Below are positions 17,458 through 25,217 of a DNA stretch of 64,000 bases, in pieces. Within the stretch, counting starts at the first letter, position 1. Each line of letters starts with the position of its first letter. The stretch lies in NCBI GenBank assembly GCA_040755195.1, contig JBFMBL010000002.1:1-64000 (forward strand), read 5' to 3'. The notes below the pieces were generated by a model. The model did not search any database and was not told the origin of the DNA. It was given only the letters and a program-made list of their open reading frames with translations. Origin of the DNA: SURF-55 sp040755195 (GTDB lineage Bacteria > Bacillota > Desulfotomaculia > Desulfotomaculales > Ammonificaceae). The position numbers and the translations under genes were made by a program.

Positions 17458-18759
17458 CTATATCTTCCCCTTAACCACTGCCGCGGGCAGCTCCGCCGGA
17501 ACGTCAAGGCCGAATAAATCCTGAATCGCTTCGGAATAGAGTTGCCCCTTTGAAGAAAGGGAAAGGTCTTTTAAACTCCGGACAGGTTCGTGCAACAACT
17601 GGTTTACGATGCTGTTGGCCATGGATGTTATCACCTTGCGCTCGCGATCGGACAGCTCTCCAAGACGGTTCAATGCCCGGCGCAACTCTTTTTGTTTTAT
17701 TTCATCACCGAGTTTCTTCAGTGCCACGATCGTAGGCACCACGGATTGAGCGGCCTGCCTGCGGACGAATCCCTCAACCTCTTCTTCTATTATTTTCTCC
17801 ACTTGCACCGCCATCTCGCGCCGTTCCGAAAGATTGGCGTCCACAACGTTCTGCAGCTTATCGATGTCGGAAAGCGTCACTCCCGGCAAATCACCCACCG
17901 CAGGCTCGATGTCTCTGGGCACCGCGATATCGATTAAAAAGATCTTCGCTCCGTTGCGTTTTTCCATAACCCTGGCCATTTCGCCGGCATGAATCACGTA
18001 GTGCGTTGCCGCCGTACAACTGATAACGATATCCGACTTTTCTATCCAATGGTACAGTTCATCAAAGCGCACGGCCTGTCCGTTAAACCGGCCTGCAAGC
18101 TCCTGAGCGCGTTCGTGGGACCGGTTTGAAACAATAACGCCGGTTACGCCGCTGGCCACAAGGTGCTTCGCGGTAAGGTCGCTCATCTTACCGGCCCCCA
18201 CAATCAACACCGTTCGCCCCTCCAGGCTTCCAAGCTCCTGCTTGGCCAACTCCACCGCGGCGTAACTCACCGAAACCGGGTTCTTGTCGATCCCTGTATC
18301 GGTCCGGACCTTCTTGCCGACCGCCAGTGCCTGCTGGAATAACGCGTTAAAATACTTCCCCGAAGAGTCGCAGTTCTTTGCCAGTTGGTAAGCTTCCTTT
18401 ACCTGGCCGAGAATCTGGGTTTCGCCGAGAACCATTGAATCAAGCCCGGCGGCAACCTTGAAAAGATGCCGTACGCAGTCGTTTTCGGTATGAACGTAAA
18501 GATAGCGTCTCAGTTCATTGAACTCCAGGCCCGCCCGCCTGGACAAAACCTCGATAACGGCTGTTCGCCCTATTTCCTTCGTAAAAAATATATAAAACTC
18601 GGTCCGGTTGCAGGTGGAAAGCAGAACAACCGAACTCACCCCCGGCTTGGCCCGTACTTCCTCCAGAACCTCCCGTACCTGGCCCTCCGAAAACGCAAAT
18701 CTTTCCCTGACGCTTACCGGCGCCGTCTTGTGGTTAAGACCGATAACGATCGAGAACAT
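17458..18759 (-). CDS. hemA: Glutamyl-tRNA reductase
   Basis: A 433-residue NADPH enzyme reducing glutamyl-tRNA to glutamate-1-semialdehyde, the first committed step. The nucleophile is Cys50 in STCNRTEFY, and the NADPH site is LIVGAGKMSDLTAKHL. The C-terminal dimerisation helix is present. Its 5' end overlaps the preceding precorrin-2 dehydrogenase gene by 26 nt. Confidence 0.97.
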   Translation of the reverse strand: MFSIVIGLNHKTAPVSVRERFAFSEGQVREVLEEVRAKPGVSSVVLLSTCNRTEFYIFFTKEIGRTAVIEVLSRRAGLEFNELRRYLYVHTENDCVRHLFKVAAGLDSMVLGETQILGQVKEAYQLAKNCDSSGKYFNALFQQALAVGKKVRTDTGIDKNPVSVSYAAVELAKQELGSLEGRTVLIVGAGKMSDLTAKHLVASGVTGVIVSNRSHERAQELAGRFNGQAVRFDELYHWIEKSDIVISCTAATHYVIHAGEMARVMEKRNGAKIFLIDIAVPRDIEPAVGDLPGVTLSDIDKLQNVVDANLSERREMAVQVEKIIEEEVEGFVRRQAAQSVVPTIVALKKLGDEIKQKELRRALNRLGELSDRERKVITSMANSIVNQLLHEPVRSLKDLSLSSKGQLYSEAIQDLFGLDVPAELPAAVVKGKI

Positions 18760-19363
18760 TCTCCATCAACTCCTTGGCCGTTTCGAGGTCACCTTTTTCT
18801 ATGCAAGCCAGAACCTCTGGACCGACAATCTCTTCAAGCAACTCGCCTTTCACTTCCGGATGCCCGGCAATAATCCCGGCCCGCACCGCGCCCAGGTACT
18901 CTAAGAACTCGCCATAAGCCGGCGTTATTACTTCTTCGAGCTTCTCCCTCATTTTTCGTGCAAGAAGAGGGCTTTTCCCCTCCGTGGATATGGCAATCGT
19001 AAGCGGACCCCGTTTAACGACTGACGGAACATAAAAATTACAGAACTCGGGCTGGTCAACCACGTTAAGCAATATGTTTTGTGCTGTACACTCAGCGGCC
19101 ACAGCATTGTTCACTTCCCTGTCATCCGTGGCGCTGACCACCAGAAAAGCATCCGCGGTATCGCCCTTCTCAAATCCCCGATTTATCCATTCAACCCGAC
19201 CGCCGGTTATCCAGGCGGCCAGTTCCTCCACAACCGTCGGGCTGATTACCCGAACCTGTGCTCCACAGTCAAGCAGCATACCCACTTTGCGCGCTGCAAC
19301 CCTGCCCCCCCCGACAACCACGCATTTTCGATCTTGAAGTTTTATAAAAGCCGGATATAGCAT
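18734..19363 (-). CDS. Precorrin-2 dehydrogenase (CysG-N/Met8 family)
   Basis: A 209-residue protein with an N-terminal Rossmann motif (CVVVGGGRVAARKVGMLL) and the Met8/CysG-N region FYVPSVVKRGPLTIAISTEGKSPLLAR. It oxidises precorrin-2 to sirohydrochlorin with NAD+ and may also insert iron. No separate sirohydrochlorin ferrochelatase is in the window, so iron insertion may depend on this protein or on a distant CbiX/SirB. First gene of the tetrapyrrole operon; ATG 19363 follows AAGGAG. Confidence 0.92.
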   Translation of the reverse strand: MLYPAFIKLQDRKCVVVGGGRVAARKVGMLLDCGAQVRVISPTVVEELAAWITGGRVEWINRGFEKGDTADAFLVVSATDDREVNNAVAAECTAQNILLNVVDQPEFCNFYVPSVVKRGPLTIAISTEGKSPLLARKMREKLEEVITPAYGEFLEYLGAVRAGIIAGHPEVKGELLEEIVGPEVLACIEKGDLETAKELMENVLDRYRS

Positions 19364-19600
19364 CCTTTTCTCCTTAAAAAGAATTCAACCGCCAAGACGC
19401 CAAGAATACCATGCATCAAGAAAATCAAGAAAATGAATATGTTATTACAATGAAATCTGCTATTTCTATGTCAATTTTAATCCTTTATGATACGGGCACA
19501 GCTCCTCTGATAAACGCTATTGTTCCTCAACCAAAGCTTGTCCCTTTTATGATTCCCATATATTCTGACTACTGACTTCTGACTTCTAACTTCTGATTTC
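19364..19600. repeat. Intergenic region upstream of the heme operon with degenerate heptamers
   Basis: This region holds the likely operon promoter. Near 19390 is a CGCCAAGACGCCAAGA direct repeat. At 19568-19606 there is a run of degenerate heptamers of CTGACTT type (CTGACTA, CTGACTT, CTGACTT, CTAACTT, CTGATTT). No gene is seen. Confidence 0.6.
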
Positions 19601-20563
19601 TCAGAACTTTCGTGCCACCACAAACTCGGCTATGTCATCGAGATACTGCCGGCTCGGAATGTCGGGAAGCACATTGAGCGACTTCTTTGCCTTGCTTACG
19701 AAACGCCGGGCCACCTCAAGGCTGTACGGCACCCCGCCTTCTTGTTTCACGATATCGATCGCCTCGCCGATCTCCCCCTCGCCCTTTTCCCGAGCGCAGA
19801 GTATTTCCTGCAAGCGCCGGCGTTTCCCGCTCTGTCGCAAAACATAAAGCACCGGGAGTGTGGCAATACCCTCTCGAATATCTCCGCCCGTGGCCTTTCC
19901 GAGAATACGCTCGTCGGCAATTATATCGAGAACGTCATCCACCACCTGAAAAGCCATTCCCACCGCAAGGCCGTACCTGCCGAGCGATTTACTCACTATG
20001 CGCGGCGCTTCACAGACAACCGCTCCGAGTTCACAGGCCGTCGCGATCAATATCGCGGTTTTGCTCCGGATACGGCCGAAATAATCGCGCAGGGTCTGCC
20101 CGGGGTTGAAGCATGCCTGGGCCTGGGCGAATTCTCCCGTACATACATTCATACATGTCGCAGCCAACTGTTTGCTGACCAACGGGTTGGCATACCCGGC
20201 AACAAGCTCTATGGCTTTGGCAAAAAGGGTGTCTCCGGTCCGAACAGCCACATTATTTCCCCAGATCGCCTGAACCGTAGACCGGCCGCGCCGGACAACC
20301 GCCCCGTCCACGATATCATCATGAACAAGCGTAGCCATATGAATCAGTTCGAGGGCTATCGCCAGCGGCACCACTTTTTTAAGCTCATAGTGGCCGAACC
20401 GCCCGCAAAAAAGAGAAAAAGCAGGCCGCAAACGCTTCCCGCCGGCAGCAGAAAGATGCGCCGCAGCATCGTTGATAACCGTGGCGAATCCCGAGACGGT
20501 ATTCTTAAGCTCAGCTTCTATATAAGCCAAATCATCTCTGATTTCATCAAAAAAAATAAGCAT
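19601..20563 (-). CDS. hepT: Polyprenyl (heptaprenyl-type) diphosphate synthase, catalytic subunit
   Basis: A trans-isoprenyl diphosphate synthase of 320 residues. The first Asp-rich motif is HDDIVDGAVVRRG (about residue 82), and the second is VVDDVLDI (about 210). It extends farnesyl or geranylgeranyl diphosphate to the menaquinone side chain. ATG 20563 with AGGGAG at 5 nt is preferred; the ORF could extend upstream to 20650 but that adds non-family sequence. Product chain length cannot be read from sequence. Confidence 0.87.
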   Translation of the reverse strand: MLIFFDEIRDDLAYIEAELKNTVSGFATVINDAAAHLSAAGGKRLRPAFSLFCGRFGHYELKKVVPLAIALELIHMATLVHDDIVDGAVVRRGRSTVQAIWGNNVAVRTGDTLFAKAIELVAGYANPLVSKQLAATCMNVCTGEFAQAQACFNPGQTLRDYFGRIRSKTAILIATACELGAVVCEAPRIVSKSLGRYGLAVGMAFQVVDDVLDIIADERILGKATGGDIREGIATLPVLYVLRQSGKRRRLQEILCAREKGEGEIGEAIDIVKQEGGVPYSLEVARRFVSKAKKSLNVLPDIPSRQYLDDIAEFVVARKF

Positions 20564-20751
20564 ATGTCTCCCTGGGCTTACAATACGGGTTATAACTTGA
20601 TAATTATTCGTTTGTAAAACCGCAAAATCCTTCCTATCAAGAAAAAACATCGTGCCTCGAAATTAAGTCAAGTATCGCAAGTCCCTGTTCCGAAGTCAAT
20701 AATTTCAGAAGACTTATGCATGGAAATACCACGTATCTTGGGTCAAAGGCC

Positions 20752-21372
20752 CTAAACCCGGTTGTCCCTGTAGAAAACCCCGTCGCTTTTGTAATAAGGG
20801 ATCTGGTCAACATCCGGAGGCGCTTCACCTAAAACTCCCCCGCGCCCTTCCTCCTCATCAAGCGGTTCCGTCTCAGTCGAAAGGCTATGCTGTTCAATGT
20901 CCTGCCATGTATCATCCCGGTCATATATTATACTATCATCGAAGGCGCGCTGCCACGGGTTTTGAAAAACCTCTTCTTCGAGCGACCGCTGCTTTGGTTC
21001 CGACAGTTCCTCCTCTTTCGACTTGCAGAGCCGGCACATCGTGGTATAAGGTATTGCCTCGAGTCTATCCAAAGGAATCTCGCCGCCGCATTCGTCACAT
21101 AAACCGTAGCGCCCCGCTCTCATCTTGGATAAAGCGTCTTCTATCGCCTTTAACTTGAACTCCGCGTCATTCTTCAGCGCCAGGTCCTTGGAACGCTCGT
21201 AAACCTCGCTGCCCACATCCGCCGGATGGTTATCGTAAAGCGAGAGTTCGCCGGTCGACTCCCGCTGTGACATGTCCGTTCCCGTTTCTTCTATCCCTGA
21301 GATAAGCTGCTTCAATGTTTCTCGTTCCTGCCACAGCCGCTGCTTGAAATACTGCTGTTTATCGTGCTCCAC
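20752..21372 (-). CDS. yteA: YteA-like TraR/DksA zinc-finger protein
   Basis: A 206-residue protein with an N-terminal coiled-coil-like region (KQQYFKQRLWQERETLKQL), the NHPADVGSEVYERSKDL segment and a C4 zinc finger (CDECGGEIP then MCRLCKSKEE). This is the YteA sporulation-associated branch of the DksA/TraR family in endospore formers. It supports a sporulating Firmicute host. The GTG start follows GGAGGAGG. Confidence 0.87.
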   Translation of the reverse strand: MEHDKQQYFKQRLWQERETLKQLISGIEETGTDMSQRESTGELSLYDNHPADVGSEVYERSKDLALKNDAEFKLKAIEDALSKMRAGRYGLCDECGGEIPLDRLEAIPYTTMCRLCKSKEEELSEPKQRSLEEEVFQNPWQRAFDDSIIYDRDDTWQDIEQHSLSTETEPLDEEEGRGGVLGEAPPDVDQIPYYKSDGVFYRDNRV

Positions 21373-21395
21373 TCACTTGGGCCTCCTCCTATAAG

Positions 21396-21704
21396 TTAAT
21401 ACAAATGCAGGTTAACCATACGGACTACTTCAGCGATAAATTTTCCTATTCCCGGCAGGTTGGCCGCCACCAGGTTTTTCAAGAAGTAAATGAGCAGCGC
21501 TCCTAAGAGAGTAAAACCCACAGCTATTCCCACACCGCGTGCCAGACCGGCGATAAAATTTACATACATCAAGCGCCACGGCCGGTCGAGCAGCTCAACG
21601 TACTCCGCAAGCTTCATCTTTTCCGTGGCCACAGTCAATTCCTTAAGCTTTTCTTCGAACCTGATCAGAACCGGCGCCACATCAACCTTCTGCTCAACAG
21701 CCAT
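21396..21704 (-). CDS. DUF5665 small membrane protein
   Basis: A 102-residue protein. The N-terminal half is charged and helical (RFEEKLKELTVATEKMKLAEY), followed by LLDRPWRLMYVNFIAGLARGVG and one or two membrane helices (VGFTLLGALLIYFLKNLV). It matches the DUF5665 pattern common in Clostridium-class genomes. Function unknown. It lies between yteA and the DUF255 gene on the same strand. Confidence 0.8.
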   Translation of the reverse strand: MAVEQKVDVAPVLIRFEEKLKELTVATEKMKLAEYVELLDRPWRLMYVNFIAGLARGVGIAVGFTLLGALLIYFLKNLVAANLPGIGKFIAEVVRMVNLHLY

Positions 21705-21753
21705 ACAGCCACCCCTTTACGCTATGCTTCCCACCTTTTACAATCAGCGGTTT

Positions 21754-23829
21754 CTACGCCATGAGCAGTTCCAGGACCTTGCTGGTATCCGTCGTCGGCA
21801 GCCTGCAGTTGTGATCCAGGCAGACATATGCCGTGGCCCTGCCTTCCTGGCTGGAGAAACCTGATACAAAACCGGCGATATCGCCGATTTGGGCTGTTTC
21901 CTCCCCTTCAAGCCTGGCCATGACCACCTTATTGGGTATAAACTTGCTTCGCACCGCACTCAGCATCTTCTGTGTATCCTGTGCCTGCGGCCGGCCGACG
22001 ATAACGATCTCGTAAGAGGGCCCGATCGCGAAATCCACCGCCGCCATCAGTTGCGTGTGTGCCGACGGAGCTTCCAAAACGCTCCCGGAAAAGGCGCGTC
22101 CCAGAAGCGAGGCCTTTTGTTCCAGTGCGGGATCCGCCGTAATGAGTCCCAAACGTAAAAGGTTAAGCATGGCCACCGAATTCCCGGAAGGAACAGCGCC
22201 GTCGTAGATCTCTTTCCGGCGGACAAGTACATCCTCGGCAGCGTCCGAAGTAAAATAGAAACCGCCGTCTTTATCATCCCGGAACCGCTTCAGTAAAGTA
22301 TCATTCAGCTCCAAAGCCGCTTGAAGATAACGCACCTCGAAGGTCGCTTCGTAAAGCTCAATTAAGCCCCAGATCATAAAGCTGTAGTCGTCGAGGAAAG
22401 CCGGCACCGCCGTTTCGCCGTCCCGGCAGCGGTGGTAAAGCGTCCCCCTTTCATCCCGCATCACCTTTAAAACGAAATCCGCCGCTCTTGCCGCCGCCGC
22501 GGCGTAACCTGGGTCGTCAAAAACCTGTGCGCCTTTTGCCATGGCGGCGATCATCAGGCCGTTCCAATCAGCCAGGATCTTGTCGTCTTTATGGGGATGC
22601 ACTCGCTTTTCACGGAATCGAAAGAGCTTTTCCCTCACGACTTCCAGCTCTTCCCGCAGTTCCTTTTCCGCCATCGGCGTACCGGTTGCCGCATCACCGG
22701 TCGGCTCGTGCAGAAACAAAACGTTTTTTCCGGTAAGCCCGCCGGTTGCCTCCCGGAAATTCCCGCCCGCCTTGATGTTAAACACCTTTAACGCCAGAGC
22801 GGCTTCGTTGTCGCTGAGCAGCTGCCGGATCTCCTCCTCCGCCCAGAGGTAAAACTCCCCTTCCTTACCTTCGCTGTCCGCGTCCTCCGCAGAGTAAAAA
22901 CCGCCCCCGGGGTCGGTCATATCCCGCATGACATACGCGAATATCTCTTGTGCCGTGCGCGCATAGAGTCTATTTCCGGTGGCCTGGTACGCCTCCAGGT
23001 AAGCGATCGCCAGCAATGCCTGGTCGTAAAGCATTTTCTCAAAATGCGGCAAAAGCCATCTCGCGTCCGTGGAGTACCGGTGAAAACCGAAACCGAGATG
23101 ATCGTATATTCCGCCGGACCGCATCGCTTGCAGGGTTTTCTCGACCATCTCCAGCGCCCGCGCGTCCCCCGACCGTTTCCAGTAGCGGAGAAGGAAGGTG
23201 AGGTTGTGCGGCATCGGGAACTTGGGCGCCGTACCGAAGCCGCCGTGTTCCCGATCGAAAGCCCGCAACAGCTGCTCGAACGCCGCCTTCAGGCTCGCCT
23301 CCCCGATCTCCTCGCCGGCAGCGCCCCGGGCCAGATCCTTTACAACCGAGACGACCTGCCCGGCCTTGCTTTCGATCTCGTCCCGGCGCGTCTCCCACAA
23401 CCTTTTGATTTGCGGCACCAACTCCATCATGCCGAGGCGCCCGAACCGGCTCTCTTTGGGTATGTATGTCGCCGCGAAGAACGGTTTCTTATCCGGGGTC
23501 ATGATAACGGTCAGCGGCCAGCCGCCGCTTCCCGTCATCACCTGGCACACGGTCATGTAAGTGCTGTCTATGTCCGGCCTTTCCTCACGGTCGACCTTGA
23601 CGTTTACGAAAACCTCATTCATCAACCGGGCGACTTCCTCATCCTCGAACGACTCTCTCTCCATTACGTGGCACCAATGGCAGGTGCTGTACCCTATACT
23701 CAGAAAAACCGGCCTGTCCTCGTTTTTTGCCTTTTCAAAGGCTTCACCTGTCCACGCGTACCAATCCACGGGGTTGTCGGCGTGCTGCAGTAAATACAGG
23801 CTCTTTTCCCGGGCGAGTCTGTTTGCCAC
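21754..23829 (-). CDS. DUF255 thioredoxin-fold/glycosidase-like protein (YyaL/SPATA20 family)
   Basis: A protein of about 691 residues. The N-terminal thioredoxin-like domain has DNPVDWYAWTGEAFEKA, YSTCHWCHVMERESFED, a CHWC redox pair, and VKVDREERPDID. The rest is an (alpha/alpha)6-barrel-like region (DHLGFGFHRYSTDARWL, HEKMLYDQA-type segment, ADWNGLMIAAMA). The family is conserved but its substrate is unknown. GTG 23829 with GGGAGG at 7 nt is preferred to the longer in-frame ORF from 23889. Confidence 0.88.
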   Translation of the reverse strand: MANRLAREKSLYLLQHADNPVDWYAWTGEAFEKAKNEDRPVFLSIGYSTCHWCHVMERESFEDEEVARLMNEVFVNVKVDREERPDIDSTYMTVCQVMTGSGGWPLTVIMTPDKKPFFAATYIPKESRFGRLGMMELVPQIKRLWETRRDEIESKAGQVVSVVKDLARGAAGEEIGEASLKAAFEQLLRAFDREHGGFGTAPKFPMPHNLTFLLRYWKRSGDARALEMVEKTLQAMRSGGIYDHLGFGFHRYSTDARWLLPHFEKMLYDQALLAIAYLEAYQATGNRLYARTAQEIFAYVMRDMTDPGGGFYSAEDADSEGKEGEFYLWAEEEIRQLLSDNEAALALKVFNIKAGGNFREATGGLTGKNVLFLHEPTGDAATGTPMAEKELREELEVVREKLFRFREKRVHPHKDDKILADWNGLMIAAMAKGAQVFDDPGYAAAAARAADFVLKVMRDERGTLYHRCRDGETAVPAFLDDYSFMIWGLIELYEATFEVRYLQAALELNDTLLKRFRDDKDGGFYFTSDAAEDVLVRRKEIYDGAVPSGNSVAMLNLLRLGLITADPALEQKASLLGRAFSGSVLEAPSAHTQLMAAVDFAIGPSYEIVIVGRPQAQDTQKMLSAVRSKFIPNKVVMARLEGEETAQIGDIAGFVSGFSSQEGRATAYVCLDHNCRLPTTDTSKVLELLMA

Positions 23830-23917
23830 CGTTGTACCTCCCGTTATTATGGCTTCTCGCTTTATTATTTCTTTCAAACCCGCAGACAAATCTAAGAGGT
23901 GATACCAAATGAGTTAA

Positions 23918-23955
23918 GGGAAAAAAAACGGCGGTTACTTGCCCGCCGCTTTTCT
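23918..23955 (-). terminator. Terminator after the L,D-transpeptidase gene
   Basis: Read on the minus strand, GCGGCGG pairs with CCGCCG across a loop of about 9 nt, followed by eight or more T residues. It ends the LysM/L,D-transpeptidase transcript. Confidence 0.8.
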
Positions 23956-23976
23956 TGCCAGTTGTTAAGATTTACG

Positions 23977-24963
23977 CTACCACTGAATAACCACCCGCGC
24001 GCCCGGGTTAATGAAATCATAAAAATCTTCTACATCCTTATTAGTCAACCCGACACAACCCCAGGTCCAGTCGCTTCCGAATTCGGGGATGCTCCCGCCG
24101 TGAATTCCAATCCCTCCCCCCAGGGCCGTATACTGTGGAGGGGTCTGACCGCTGCCGGCGGCCGCAACAACCTCATCGTAAGTCCCGAACTCTATCAAAC
24201 CTTCCTGGAGCCCGCGTTGCGCATCCTCAATATTCGGGTAATTCAGACGCATCCACCTTGAACCGAGAAACTCGTCCGGCGGGCTCAGTATTGACTTTTC
24301 TGTTATACTGAAGATCCCTTCCGGCGTTTTATGGTCCCCGCGGACTTCCTTATCCCCCATCCCTCCGTCACCCAACTCAACATGGTAGGTCTTCAACCAC
24401 ATGCCCTGCCAGAACAACGTGAGTGTATGATCTGTTTTGTCTACGACAACATCCAAACCGATTTCCGGTACGTTGATGCCCTTTTCGTCGAGCACCTCGC
24501 TCAACGGCCTTTCCTTTACAGGGATCGCCAAAACCTGCCCCGGCATGATCAGGTCGGAGTCAAGGGCGTTGGCCCGCTTTAATTCATTGACGGTAATGCC
24601 GTAGAAGCCTGCAATGATAAACAACGAATCTCCGTTTCTGACGACATATCGATTCAGTCCCGTTGTTCTGGCCGGAATCATCAGAACCTGCCCGGGAAAT
24701 ATCATATCCGAATCCAGTTGGTTGAGGCGCTTGAGGTCGTTGATCGAAACACCGAATTTACAGGCGATTATGAACAAGGAGTCTCCGCTTCTTACGGTAT
24801 ACTGGCCGGGACCTGGAAGAAATTCGCTGGCCGATGCCGTTTCTAAGTTAGTTGATGCAAACGGTGTTAATAATAATGCCAGAAAAACCGTTCCTGTGAT
24901 GACGGGTAGTGCGAATCGTTGTTTTGTTAATAATTCTTCCTCCCTGTTTTTATCAGAAATAAT
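23977..24963 (-). CDS. LysM / L,D-transpeptidase (YkuD) exported protein; non-canonical start
   Basis: It has two LysM repeats (YTVRSGDSLFIIACKFG; YVVRNGDSLFIIAGFYG) and then a YkuD domain with catalytic IGIHGG and SDWTWGCVGLTN (HxG...SxGC-like). It cross-links peptidoglycan or anchors in the wall. Upstream of the first LysM the frame stays open and encodes a signal-like helix (VITGTVFLALLLTPFAS), but contains no ATG or GTG and no well-placed TTG. The best candidate is ATT 24963, 5 nt after AAGGGAGG. A shorter protein could begin near 24777 but would cut the first LysM and lose the signal. Confidence 0.8.
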   Translation of the reverse strand: MISDKNREEELLTKQRFALPVITGTVFLALLLTPFASTNLETASASEFLPGPGQYTVRSGDSLFIIACKFGVSINDLKRLNQLDSDMIFPGQVLMIPARTTGLNRYVVRNGDSLFIIAGFYGITVNELKRANALDSDLIMPGQVLAIPVKERPLSEVLDEKGINVPEIGLDVVVDKTDHTLTLFWQGMWLKTYHVELGDGGMGDKEVRGDHKTPEGIFSITEKSILSPPDEFLGSRWMRLNYPNIEDAQRGLQEGLIEFGTYDEVVAAAGSGQTPPQYTALGGGIGIHGGSIPEFGSDWTWGCVGLTNKDVEDFYDFINPGARVVIQW

Positions 24964-25217
24964 CCCTACCTCCCTTGATTATCATTCTAACAGTTATTCG
25001 GCACCCTTCATCTGGAATTGACAGGTAATTTAAGGGATGTTACCAAACGCCGGTTTTTAAAAGCGACTGGGAATTAGTGTTAACTGTAAAGCGGCGATCA
25101 TATACATGCCGCCGCTTTGGACTAAGAGCTTTAAAGAATCTGTTTCCCTGGCTGTCAGAAAAAATGGCAACGGCGGTGTTTTGCTATTAAAAGAGTTTAA
25201 CGAAAGAGGTGACAAAT

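Noticed and set aside
20564..20650. N-terminal extension of the polyprenyl synthase
   Set aside because: Adds ~29 residues without family similarity and the ATG at 20563 has a proper Shine-Dalgarno.
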